Positions 25,867 through 33,956 of a stretch of DNA of 64,000 nt are shown here, one piece after another. The position numbers and the translations under genes were made by a program. Origin of the DNA: Hymenobacter nivis (GTDB lineage: Bacteria > Bacteroidota > Bacteroidia > Cytophagales > Hymenobacteraceae); NCBI RefSeq assembly GCF_003149515.1, contig NZ_CP029145.1, forward strand, positions 4,526,001 to 4,590,000, in the 5' to 3' direction. Position 1 is the stretch's first letter; the number at the start of each line of letters is the position of its first letter. The notes below the pieces were generated by a model. That model saw only the letters and a program-made list of their open reading frames with translations, had not been told where the DNA came from and made no database searches.

Positions 25867-26608
25867 GAACTGCTCTAACTTCGGGATGCGTGCATTACCC
25901 CCGGAGCCGCCGCAGCGTGCATCAACGTGGCGAGGGGGCCAGGTGCGATGACGATTTGCCGAAAAGAGATTTTAATTAACTCAAATAGCTTCTTATCTCT
26001 TGTTAATTCCCAGACGGATTTATTGGTAAAATACAATAAGATTTTTTGCGATACCTGCCACTAGCTAATTCCTGAATGCGCGGCGCTCGTGCAGGGCCCC
26101 GCAAAATACCTGGCGAATTGTACGAACCCGGGGCCCCCGGGTGCCGACTCACCGGAGAGTAGGGCGAGCCTGCCTTTAGCCTGGCTCAAGCCATACTCGA
26201 ACCTCGGTGCAGACGGCGATTAAAATGCCCTAAAAATTGGAAAAAAGAGCGCGCGTAAGCAAATGCTTAGGAGTCGGATTGAACGAACGGCAGAAAGCTG
26301 GTGGTTAGCGGCTGAAAGGTAGGAAAATTGAAAAAGTGCAATTATTGCTGGACTGGAAACGCCCTTGTGGTAATAACGAGCCGGTGTTGTCGGGAATATT
26401 TCTTTGGTGGCCGCGCGCAACATGGAAAGAAGTATACCAGTAGGATAAGCACATGCTACTGAAGCGCTATACTGCTGCGCCAGCGACGCTGCCAGCTAAT
26501 GAGCCGCTGGGTGCAACTGCAGATGCCTTGGTCTTTACTTCAGCGCGGTGCTAACCCAGGGCTGCGGGAAGGATAGCATATTGACACAGCAACTTCTATA
26601 TTTGATGT
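25867..26608. other. Non-coding stretch of about 740 bp with nothing recognised
   Basis: Between the tandem array and a family B element. Only short unrelated open frames are present, none with a recognisable motif, start signal or composition like its neighbours. A palindrome GGGGCCCCCGG and several AT-rich tracts occur. It may be remnant DNA from earlier rearrangement. Confidence 0.6.
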
Positions 26609-26744
26609 TATACTCGTCACGAAGTAGGGTGCGGGGCTTGTCCCCGCCCGTCGTTGAACGAAAGCTGACCGAACCGTTCAAGGACGGGCGGGGGCAAGCC
26701 CCGCACCCTACTTCGTTTTCGCATTCCACTTCGTGAGCAGTATA
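26609..26744. repeat. 136-bp family B element, reverse orientation
   Basis: Runs from TATACTCG to CAGTATA, exactly 136 bp. It is the reverse complement of the copies at 20029, 28309 and 57680. The internal arms (GTAGGGTGCGGGGCTTG / CAAGCCCCGCACCCTAC) pair over about 35 bp. Confidence 0.92.
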
Positions 26745-26846
26745 ATTGCCACACGAAGCGTATAAATGCCGCAAACAAACCGCAATCATTGTGTAATGCG
26801 TATCCTAAGTACTCGTACAAGAGTAAACGGGTATTGAGATAATGAT

Positions 26847-26946
26847 TATGCTCATCTGGCGTCCGCTTGTCGAAGCACCTCTCCCGCGCATTTTGCTGCA
26901 ACGAAGCAGTAGAGATGCTTCAACAAGCGGACGCCAGATGAGCATG
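26847..26946. repeat. Family A hairpin variant with extended arms
   Basis: Arms begin ATGCTCATCTGGCGTCCGC and end in its inverse before CATGAC, around a loop ATTTTGCTGCAACG. It differs from other A copies by an extra CATCTGGCGTCCG block in both arms. The same block is partly present in the copy at 11099. Compensating changes in both arms keep pairing. Confidence 0.85.
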
Positions 26947-27034
26947 ACGGCCTTTTCTGCTAATTGTCCTTACGCTCTAGTCTACAATATGCTGGCTTAA
27001 CACATTCTATAACCTAAACACCACTTCACGCATC

Positions 27035-28150
27035 ATGAAACGCGCACTTATTACGGGCATTACCGGGCAGGATGGCTCCTACCTAGCCGAACTATTATTA
27101 AGCAAGGGCTACGAGGTACACGGCATCAAGCGCCGCTCCTCGCTGTTCAACACCGAACGCATCGACCACCTGTACCAGGACCCGCACGAGAAGAACGTGC
27201 ACTTTAAGCTGCACTACGGCGACCTGAGCGACTCAACCAACATGATTCGCATCATTCAGGAAGTGCAGCCCGACGAGATTTATAACCTGGGGGCCATGTC
27301 GCACGTGAAAGTGTCATTTGACACTCCTGAGTACACGGCCGACGTGGACGGCGTGGGTACGCTGCGCTTGCTTGAGGCCGTGCGCATCCTGGGCATGACC
27401 AAGAAGACGCGCATTTACCAGGCTTCGACCTCCGAGCTGTACGGCTTGGTGCAGCAGGTGCCGCAGTCGGAGACGACGCCTTTCTACCCCCGCTCGCCCT
27501 ACGCCGTGGCCAAGCTCTACGGCTACTGGATTACGGTGAACTACCGCGAGGCCTACGGCATGTACGCCTGCAACGGCATCCTCTTCAACCACGAGAGCCC
27601 CCTGCGCGGCGAAACCTTCGTGACGCGCAAGATCACGCGTGCCGTGGCCCGCATCGCCCTGGGCTTGCAAGACGCCCTGTTCTTGGGCAACATCGACGCT
27701 AAGCGCGACTGGGGCCACGCCAAAGACTACGTGGAAGCCATGTGGCGCATGCTCCAGCAGGACGAGGCCGAAGACTTCGTGATTGCCACCGGCGTCACAA
27801 CCACGGTGCGCGAATTCATCCGCCTGGCTTTCATGGAGGTTGGCATTGAAGTAGCTTTCGAAGGCGAAGGCGTTGCGGAGAAAGGCCGGGTAGTGGCCTG
27901 CCACAACCCCGAGTACCAAGTAGCCGCTGGCACCGTGGTGATGGAAGTAGACGAGCGTTACTTCCGCCCGACGGAAGTGGAGCTGCTCATCGGTGACCCT
28001 ACCAAAGCCAAGCAGAAGCTGGGCTGGGTACCCCAGTACGATTTGCAGGGCTTGGTGAAGGAAATGATGCAGTCGGATGTGGATGGCGCACGCCGCGACG
28101 AGTACCTGCGCGAGGGTGGCCATAACATCCTGAAGAACTACGCGGAGTAG
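27035..28150 (+). CDS. gmd: GDP-mannose 4,6-dehydratase
   Basis: Converts GDP-mannose to GDP-4-keto-6-deoxymannose, the first step to GDP-L-fucose. 371 residues, normal. The Rossmann motif is ITGITGQDGSYLAELLL, and the substrate/NADP motif is VHGIKRRSSLFNTERIDHLY. The catalytic Tyr-x3-Lys is Y156-K160 in SPYAVAKLYGYW, and FNHESPLRGETFVTRK is typical of Gmd. The next gene, after a set of repeats, is fcl, completing the pathway. The upstream 1.7 kb is gene-free and repeat-rich, so this gene probably has its own promoter. Confidence 0.97.
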   Translation: MKRALITGITGQDGSYLAELLLSKGYEVHGIKRRSSLFNTERIDHLYQDPHEKNVHFKLHYGDLSDSTNMIRIIQEVQPDEIYNLGAMSHVKVSFDTPEYTADVDGVGTLRLLEAVRILGMTKKTRIYQASTSELYGLVQQVPQSETTPFYPRSPYAVAKLYGYWITVNYREAYGMYACNGILFNHESPLRGETFVTRKITRAVARIALGLQDALFLGNIDAKRDWGHAKDYVEAMWRMLQQDEAEDFVIATGVTTTVREFIRLAFMEVGIEVAFEGEGVAEKGRVVACHNPEYQVAAGTVVMEVDERYFRPTEVELLIGDPTKAKQKLGWVPQYDLQGLVKEMMQSDVDGARRDEYLREGGHNILKNYAE

Positions 28151-28176
28151 AGCGTTAGATAGCTTGTAAAAAGCTT

Positions 28177-28461
28177 CTTTGAGCGGTTTCGAAGCTAGTG
28201 AAGGTAGGGGCGGGGCTTGCCCCCGCCCGGACGTTCGCGCCAATCTACCAATTCCGTTCAACGACGGGCGTAGGCAAGCCCCGCCTCTACCTCGTCCAAA
28301 CTGTATGGTATACTGCTCACGAAGTGGAATGCGAAAATGAAGTAGGGTGCGGGGCTTGCCCCCGCCCGTCCTTGAACGGTTCAGTCGACTTTTGTTCAAC
28401 GACGGGCGGGGACAAGCCCCGCTCCCTACTTCGTGACGAGTATAACTGCGAAACCGCTCTA
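28177..28461. repeat. Composite repeat: two B-type hairpins inside an outer dyad
   Basis: Outer ends GAGCGGTTTCGAAG and CGAAACCGCTC are inverted copies. Inside are a short B-type palindrome at 28203-28297 (GTAGGGGCGGGGCTTG ... GGCAAGCCCCGCCTCTAC) and a full 136-bp family B element at 28309-28444 (TATACTGC ... GAGTATA). No gene is present. Confidence 0.88.
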
Positions 28462-28490
28462 GGACTTATTTACGATAAGTCAAGCTGGGC

Positions 28491-28576
28491 CGTCATGTTG
28501 AGCTTGCCGAAGCGTCGCTACAGCGGCAATAATTTAACCGTAAGGTTTGGTTACGTGGTAGAAACGCTTCGTATCC
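28491..28576. repeat. Degenerate family A copy, broken by the next repeat
   Basis: Begins CGTCATGTTGAGCTTGCCG and has a matching right arm GTAGAAACGCTTCG that stops abruptly at the family C element at 28580. The left arm has drifted (GCGTCGCTAC). It looks like a target for the later insertion. Confidence 0.7.
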
Positions 28577-28579
28577 GTT

Positions 28580-28737
28580 TAGAGCAGTTTCCAAGTAAGT
28601 GTACAGGGCGGGCTGCCGGCTTTTTACCGGCTGTCTGCTCGCCTTTCGCGCCGGTAGTTCTACCGACGAGCGGACAGCCGGCGAAAAGCCGGCAGCCCGC
28701 ACCCAACAAGCTGTACCCTGACCTGAAAACTGCTCTA
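28580..28737. repeat. Family C repeat (GGGCTGCCGGC core)
   Basis: Outer inverted ends TAGAGCAGTTTCCAAG and GAAAACTGCTCTA. The core arms GGGCTGCCGGCTTTTT / CGAAAAGCCGGCAGCCC surround a second pair CGGCTGTC / GACAGCCG. The same core is in the large inverted repeat at 57545. The same outer ends occur at 28177 and 43311 around different cores. Confidence 0.85.
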
Positions 28738-28760
28738 GGAAGTCGCCATTAGCTTTAAAA

Positions 28761-28854
28761 GAACGTCATGCTGAGCTTGCCGAAGCATCTCTCCCGCTGA
28801 GTAAAATGATTACTGGTGCGGGAGAGATGCTTCGGCAAGCTCAGCATGACGTTC
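28761..28854. repeat. Family A hairpin repeat, near-perfect
   Basis: Arms GAACGTCATGCTGAGC... and its inverse pair over about 37 bp around a 19-nt loop (TGAGTAAAATGATTACTGGT). A partial third arm, GGTGCTTCGGCAAGCTC, follows at about 28884. It lies 100 bp before fcl. Confidence 0.92.
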
Positions 28855-28954
28855 TGAATGATTTTCGTAATTTTCTGATTGCTGGTGCTTCGGCAAGCTC
28901 CATCGTTGATGGCTTGGTTTGTTTGAAGCCGTAAATACTTATTAACGTCACCTT

Positions 28955-29890
28955 ATGGAATTGAACGCCAAAATATACGTGGCTGGCCACCGCGGCATGG
29001 TGGGCAGCGCCGTGGTGCGCCGCCTGCAAAAAGCTGGCTACCAGAATATCGTCTACCGCACTTCAAAAGAGCTGGACCTGCGCGATACGGTAGCTGTAAA
29101 CAGCTTTTTCGCCGAGGAAAAGCCGGATTACGTGATACTGGCCGCCGCTAAAGTGGGCGGCATCATGGCCAACAATACGTTCCGGGCGGATTTTCTATTT
29201 GAAAACCTCCAGATTCAGAACAACGTCATTCACGCCAGCCACGAGCAGGCTGTGAAGAAATTGTTATTTCTGGGTTCGTCGTGCATCTATCCCAAGATGG
29301 CCCCCCAACCCATTAAGGAAGAGTACCTGCTGACGGGGCCCCTGGAGGCTACTAATGAGCCTTACGCACTGGCCAAAATAGCAGGCCTCAAGCTCTGCGA
29401 GGCCTACCGCGACCAGTACGGCAGCAACTTTATTTCGGCGATGCCTACCAACCTGTATGGGCCGGGCGACAACTACGACCTGAACAAATCACACGTGCTG
29501 CCCGCCCTGTTGCGCAAGTTCCACGAGGCCAAGGAGAATAACGCGCCGGAAGTAGAAGTGTGGGGCACCGGTACGCCGCGCCGCGAGTTCCTGCACGTGG
29601 ACGACCTGGCCGATGCCTGCCTGCACCTGATGCTGCACTACGACGGCAAAGAGCCGGTGAACGTGGGCACCGGCGAAGACCTGACCATCCGCGAGCTGGT
29701 GGAGCTGGTGCGCGACACGGTGGGCTATACGGGTAACGTGCGCTTCAACACCGACAAGCCCGATGGCACACCCCGCAAATTGCTCGACGTATCGAAGCTC
29801 GCCGATGCCGGCTGGCGCTATAAAACCGGCCTGCCGGAAGGCATCCGGGCCGTATATCAGGAGGCGTTTCAGCCGACGCCCGTCGCATAG
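28955..29890 (+). CDS. fcl: GDP-L-fucose synthase
   Basis: 3,5-epimerase/4-reductase turning the Gmd product into GDP-L-fucose with NADPH. 311 residues. The motif VAGHRGMVGSAVVRRL is diagnostic. SSCIYPKMAPQPIKEEYLLTG and the Tyr-x3-Lys pair Y137-K141 in EPYALAKIAG follow, then TNLYGPGDNYD. The gmd gene lies 800 bp upstream, separated only by repeats. It is probable that the two were once adjacent and were split by repeat insertions. Next comes the export permease, 94 bp downstream. Confidence 0.96.
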   Translation: MELNAKIYVAGHRGMVGSAVVRRLQKAGYQNIVYRTSKELDLRDTVAVNSFFAEEKPDYVILAAAKVGGIMANNTFRADFLFENLQIQNNVIHASHEQAVKKLLFLGSSCIYPKMAPQPIKEEYLLTGPLEATNEPYALAKIAGLKLCEAYRDQYGSNFISAMPTNLYGPGDNYDLNKSHVLPALLRKFHEAKENNAPEVEVWGTGTPRREFLHVDDLADACLHLMLHYDGKEPVNVGTGEDLTIRELVELVRDTVGYTGNVRFNTDKPDGTPRKLLDVSKLADAGWRYKTGLPEGIRAVYQEAFQPTPVA

Positions 29891-29984
29891 TGCAATTACC
29901 TCCGGCAGGTATGTCCTGCCGGCTAGTTACCTTTACGCCCGGAAGCAGCTGCCTCTGGGCATATTTTTTATTTACCGATTCCTG

Positions 29985-30884
29985 GTGGACACAATAAACG
30001 TTTTAGAAAAACCACAGCCGTTACCAGCTGAAAATAGCCCGCAGGAGGAAAGCTGGACCGAAGTAATTCAGCCCCGTACCAACCTTCTGGACCTGGGCCT
30101 GGGCAGCGTGTGGCGCTACCGCGATTTGGTATTGCTGTTCGTGCGCCGCGATTTCGTGTCCACGTACAAGCAGACCATTTTGGGCCCCATCTGGTTTTTT
30201 ATCCAGCCCCTGCTCACGACCATTACGTATATGGTTGTATTTGGCGGCATCGCCAATCTTTCGACCGATGGCCTGCCCCAGCTGCCCTTCTACCTGGCCG
30301 GCGTCACCATCTGGAATTACTTCGCTCAGACACTGACTAGCGTCTCGACGGTGTTCACGGCGAACGCGGCCATCTTTGGTAAGGTGTATTTTCCGCGCCT
30401 GACTATGCCGCTGTCCATCGTAATATCCAACCTGGTACGCTTTGGCATCCAATTCGCTCTCTTCCTGGCAGTGTGGGGTTACTATCTACTACGCACTAAT
30501 AGCTTGCACCCTAATCTGTATATGCTATTGACGCCGCTTCTGCTGGTACTCATGGGCCTGTTGGGCCTAGGGCTGGGCATGATTTTTAGCGCCCTCACCA
30601 CCAAGTACCGCGACCTGGCCATGCTGCTCACCTTTGGCGTGCAACTGCTGATGTACGCTACCCCGGTGATTTACCCGCTGTCGAAGCTGCCGGTAAAGTA
30701 CAAGGTGTTTATCCTGGCTAATCCGCTCAGCTCTATCGTGGAAACCTTCCGCTACGCCTTCCTGGGCTCCGGTACGTTTAGCTGGGGGGCACTGGGCTAC
30801 AGCACGGCCGTAACGCTGGTAGTGCTGTTGCTGGGGACGATAATATTTAATAAAGTAGAGAAAAGCTTCACGGATACCGTATAA
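29985..30884 (+). CDS. wzm: ABC-2 type polysaccharide export permease (Wzm-like)
   Basis: 299 residues if started at GTG 29985. Upstream codons in the same frame overlap fcl and look non-coding, and no ATG fits before the first domain. A cytoplasmic N-terminal helix (RDLVLLFVRRDFVSTYKQTI) precedes about six membrane helices, with GPIWFFIQPLLTTITYMVVFG at the first. It pairs with the ATPase 58 bp downstream. Together they move a finished lipid-linked glycan across the inner membrane. This is the ABC-dependent, Wzy-independent route known for O-antigens and teichoic acids. Confidence 0.9.
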   Translation: MDTINVLEKPQPLPAENSPQEESWTEVIQPRTNLLDLGLGSVWRYRDLVLLFVRRDFVSTYKQTILGPIWFFIQPLLTTITYMVVFGGIANLSTDGLPQLPFYLAGVTIWNYFAQTLTSVSTVFTANAAIFGKVYFPRLTMPLSIVISNLVRFGIQFALFLAVWGYYLLRTNSLHPNLYMLLTPLLLVLMGLLGLGLGMIFSALTTKYRDLAMLLTFGVQLLMYATPVIYPLSKLPVKYKVFILANPLSSIVETFRYAFLGSGTFSWGALGYSTAVTLVVLLLGTIIFNKVEKSFTDTV

Positions 30885-30942
30885 CTAACCGTGCGGTTCG
30901 CGGTCCCACTTGGACGGGGCCGCGGCCGTCATCTTTGTGAAC

Positions 30943-32190
30943 ATGAGCGACGTTGCTATTAAAGTAGAAAACCTGGGCAAACAGTACCGATTGGGCGAAA
31001 TCGGGACGGGTACCCTGGGCCAAGACCTGAACCGGACCTGGGCCCGGCTGCGTGGCAAAGAAGACCCCTTTGCTAAGATTGGCGAAACTAACGACCGCAG
31101 TAAAAAGGGAGAGAGCGATTTTGTGTGGTCGTTGCGAGACGTGAACTTTGAAGTGAAACAGGGCGAGGTGCTGGGCATCATCGGCCGCAACGGCGCGGGC
31201 AAATCGACGCTGCTCAAAGTGCTTTCGAAGGTGACTGCCCCCACCACGGGCAACGTGAAAATACGTGGTCGGATTGCTTCCTTACTCGAAGTAGGAACGG
31301 GTTTTCATCCAGAACTGACCGGTCGGGAAAATATCTTTCTGAACGGAGCCATCCTGGGTATGACTAAGGTTGAAATACGTAAAAAATTCGATGAAATCGT
31401 TGACTTCTCAGGTGTTGAGCGGTATATAGACACGCCTGTAAAGCGCTACAGCAGCGGTATGTATGTCCGGCTCGCTTTTGCAGTAGCTGCTTTCTTAGAG
31501 CCTGAAATCTTAATTGTGGACGAGGTACTAGCTGTGGGCGATGCTGAGTTCCAAAAGAAATGCTTGGGGCGCATGAAGGACGTGAGTATGAACGATGGCC
31601 GTACCATACTGTTTGTGAGCCATAATATGGGGGCCGTGTCTCAACTCTGCACGAGGGGATTGCTTATGAAGTTTGGCTCAGTACTATCCGCAGGACCCGT
31701 GGACGAGGTAATGAACTACTATTTGCGCGAAGCCACCAGTGTTAGTTCTGAGTATTGTGCCCCTGACGAATATGTTAAATCAGAGCAAATTCTAAGTGTG
31801 ACTATTGAAGATGTAAATGGCGATGTTAGCGGAAGCTTCGGTCACGAAGAACAGATTACAATCAGGTTACGGATTAAGCACACTTCTAACGATAAAGGCA
31901 TTATCTGTTCTTTAGGACTACAGGATTTTCAAGAGCGCAAAATTTTTACTGAGCAAATCAATCTGGGTCGCGGTTATACTTCGCACACAATACGCCTGCC
32001 GGTAGGTTTATTGCGTCCTAATAGTTTCCGTCTCAGTGTGGCTCTACACATCCCTAATTTAAAAATAATCGAATTTCTTGATTCCCTAAGCTTTGAAATT
32101 GTAGACCGGGGCTCGGAGTTCTCTATTTACGGATCTACCGATAACGGTCTAATTTTCTCTAAGTTAGACTGGTTGTCTCTAAATATATGA
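30943..32190 (+). CDS. wzt: ABC polysaccharide export ATPase with C-terminal glycan-binding domain (Wzt-like)
   Basis: 415 residues from ATG 30943. The nucleotide-binding domain covers about residues 1-250: Walker A GRNGAGKSTLL near residue 81, signature YSSGMYVRLAFA near 168 and Walker B ILIVDEVLAVGD near 190. About residues 262-415 form a beta-sandwich region (EEQITIRLRIKHTS, FEIVDRGSEF) like the Wzt C-terminal domain. That domain recognises the glycan end and gives export specificity. Codon and base usage turn AT-rich from about 31260 on and stay so through the C-terminal domain, unlike the GC-rich N-terminal part and the permease. The stop overlaps the next start (ATGA). Confidence 0.92.
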   Translation: MSDVAIKVENLGKQYRLGEIGTGTLGQDLNRTWARLRGKEDPFAKIGETNDRSKKGESDFVWSLRDVNFEVKQGEVLGIIGRNGAGKSTLLKVLSKVTAPTTGNVKIRGRIASLLEVGTGFHPELTGRENIFLNGAILGMTKVEIRKKFDEIVDFSGVERYIDTPVKRYSSGMYVRLAFAVAAFLEPEILIVDEVLAVGDAEFQKKCLGRMKDVSMNDGRTILFVSHNMGAVSQLCTRGLLMKFGSVLSAGPVDEVMNYYLREATSVSSEYCAPDEYVKSEQILSVTIEDVNGDVSGSFGHEEQITIRLRIKHTSNDKGIICSLGLQDFQERKIFTEQINLGRGYTSHTIRLPVGLLRPNSFRLSVALHIPNLKIIEFLDSLSFEIVDRGSEFSIYGSTDNGLIFSKLDWLSLNI

Positions 32191-32348
32191 ATAATATTGT
32201 TGTTTTTGCTACGGATGATTTAGGTGGAGCTGGTAAAGCCGCTTTGCGTATCGTTAAAGTATTTAACAGAGCAGGGCATAACTGTAAATTATTAGTTAGG
32301 AATAAACAAACTAATGATAATAATGTAGTGCGCATATATTTTAAATAA
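32187..32348 (+). pseudogene. Truncated glycosyltransferase N-terminus (53 codons)
   Basis: An ATG at 32187 overlaps the wzt stop (ATGA). It opens a 53-codon frame: MNNIVVFATDDLGGAGKAAL..., then RAGHNCKLLVRNK. This is the start pattern of GT4-type glycosyltransferases that begin with a 'GGA..AA.R' glycine loop and end the first strand with LLVRNK. After YFK the frame meets TAA at 32346. No continuing fold is found in the ~20 bp before the next gene, so ~300 residues are missing. I infer a deleted glycosyltransferase whose coupling to wzt survived. A genuine 53-residue peptide is possible but unlikely. Confidence 0.7.
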
Positions 32349-32366
32349 AATTTTAGTAAAAATAGT

Positions 32367-32978
32367 ATGATAAAAAATTTCTTAATATGGCTAATTTCTC
32401 GCTACAACTTACAAGAAGTAGTATTTAAAATGCATGACGAACAAAATAATAAAATATGTAATAAAAATGTAGTTAATAACGGCGCAGTATTTTATTCAGA
32501 AGCTATTGTAGATAATATGCCTGGAAATCCTTTACTAATTACAATCGGCGAGGGTACTCATGTACGAGGTATTTTATCTGTATTTAACTATGGCGGTAAA
32601 ATTGAAATTGGAAAAAACTGTTATATAGGTGATAATTCAAGAATATGGTCTGCTGATAGCATTAAAATAGGCGATAATGTACTTATTTCTCATAATGTTA
32701 ATATCATAGATAGTAATTCACACGAATTATATAGCGTTGAGAGGGCAGAGAGGTATACAGAACTGCTGAAGTGTCATTGGAAAGAAAAGGGTAATATTGT
32801 TACAGCCCCTATCGTAATAGAAGACTATGCTTGGATTAACTTTAATGCTGTAATCTTGAAGGGAATAAGAATTGGAAAAGGAGCAATTATTGCCGCAGGT
32901 AGCGTTGTTACTAAGGATGTTCCGAACTATGCCATAGTGGCTGGCAACCCTGCTAAAATAGTAAAATATACTACGTGA
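32367..32978 (+). CDS. Hexapeptide-repeat acyltransferase (maltose O-acetyltransferase type)
   Basis: 203 residues. A left-handed beta-helix is visible as hexapeptides (IEIGKNCYIGDNSRIW, IKIGDNVLISHNV). A conserved His lies in the NSHEL loop. The C-terminal signature is AWINFNAVILKGIRIGKGAI, and GNPAKIV closes the coil. Family members transfer acetyl groups from acetyl-CoA to sugar hydroxyls or amines. Strongly AT-rich compared with the flanking genes, so it was probably acquired. It could N-acetylate the amino sugar made by FdtA/FdtB or O-acetylate the glycan, and sequence alone does not decide. Confidence 0.88.
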   Translation: MIKNFLIWLISRYNLQEVVFKMHDEQNNKICNKNVVNNGAVFYSEAIVDNMPGNPLLITIGEGTHVRGILSVFNYGGKIEIGKNCYIGDNSRIWSADSIKIGDNVLISHNVNIIDSNSHELYSVERAERYTELLKCHWKEKGNIVTAPIVIEDYAWINFNAVILKGIRIGKGAIIAAGSVVTKDVPNYAIVAGNPAKIVKYTT

Positions 32979-33047
32979 TTATTAATTAACTAACGGGTTA
33001 TGATAAGACCTTAATCTGATCCATTAATGTGTATACATAGTCAGGTG

Positions 33048-33956
33048 ATGAAAAAAATATTAATTATTGGTTCCAAAGGCTTTATCGGTTCGCATGCCTA
33101 CCGCTATTTTCTGGCTCAATCGGAAGTAGCCTGTTGGGGTTGCGATGTAGTGGTGGACTACACCGACGAGCGGTATTTTGTCATCGATAGTTCTAGTTCT
33201 GACTTTAATGAATTGTTTGAAGCGGAAGCGTTCGATTATTGCCTGAACTGTTCCGGCGCGGCAAGCGTACCCGACTCCCTCAAACATCCATTCCGGGACT
33301 TTTCGCTGAACACGTACAACGTGTCCAAAATGCTGGAAGCCATCCGCCGGCACGCACCCGCTTGCCATTTCCTCAATTTGTCGAGTGCGGCCGTGTACGG
33401 TAACCCTACTGCGCTGCCCATCGTCGAAACTTCTGCGGGCCAGCCAGTGTCGCCCTATGGTCAAAATAAGTTAATGGCTGAAATGCTATGCCAGCAGTAT
33501 TACCAATACTTCGGGATAGCTACTTGCTCATTGCGTATTTTTTCGGCATACGGGCCTGGCTTGCAAAAACAGCTGCTATGGGACGTATTTCAAAGAAGTA
33601 GACAAGGCGATGCGCTGGTATTGTTCGGCACTGGAGACGAATCGCGTGATTTTATCTTCGTGGCTGATATTGTTCGTGCCATCGCGCTGGTCATCGAGCA
33701 CGGCGCATTTGATGGCAGGGCTTACAACCTAGCCAGCGGCACTGAAACCACTGTGCGCGAACTGGTGACTGAGCTTTTGCAGGCACTGGGCCACGCAGGT
33801 GCGCTGTCCTTTTCAGGCACTAGTCGTTCTGGTGACCCGGTAAACTGGCGAGCTGATATAAGCCAGTTGACTAATTTGGGTTTTGCCCCTACCGTATCAA
33901 TTCGGGAAGGAATACAACAATACGTACAATGGCTAAGCGAAAAAGGATTGCGTTAA
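33048..33956 (+). CDS. NAD-dependent sugar epimerase/dehydratase
   Basis: 302 residues from ATG 33048. The upstream in-frame ATG at 33027 adds seven residues without a domain reason. The extended SDR motif is IIGSKGFIGSHAYRYF, followed by LNLSSAAVYGNP. The catalytic Tyr-x3-Lys is in SPYGQNKLMAEM. The C-terminal sugar-binding half has FGTGDESRDFIFVADI. The substrate is unclear: candidates are a nucleotide hexose 4-epimerase or reductase. Its stop lies 28 bp inside the next gene, so the two are translationally coupled. Confidence 0.85.
   Translation: MKKILIIGSKGFIGSHAYRYFLAQSEVACWGCDVVVDYTDERYFVIDSSSSDFNELFEAEAFDYCLNCSGAASVPDSLKHPFRDFSLNTYNVSKMLEAIRRHAPACHFLNLSSAAVYGNPTALPIVETSAGQPVSPYGQNKLMAEMLCQQYYQYFGIATCSLRIFSAYGPGLQKQLLWDVFQRSRQGDALVLFGTGDESRDFIFVADIVRAIALVIEHGAFDGRAYNLASGTETTVRELVTELLQALGHAGALSFSGTSRSGDPVNWRADISQLTNLGFAPTVSIREGIQQYVQWLSEKGLR

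Noticed and set aside
26220..26423. 67-codon minus-strand frame in the 26-kb gap
   Set aside because: No motif or start signal, and composition does not match coding DNA here.
28198..28752. 184-codon open frame in the gmd-fcl gap
   Set aside because: Translation of palindromic repeats; the same words (GACPRPSLNG) appear in every family B copy.
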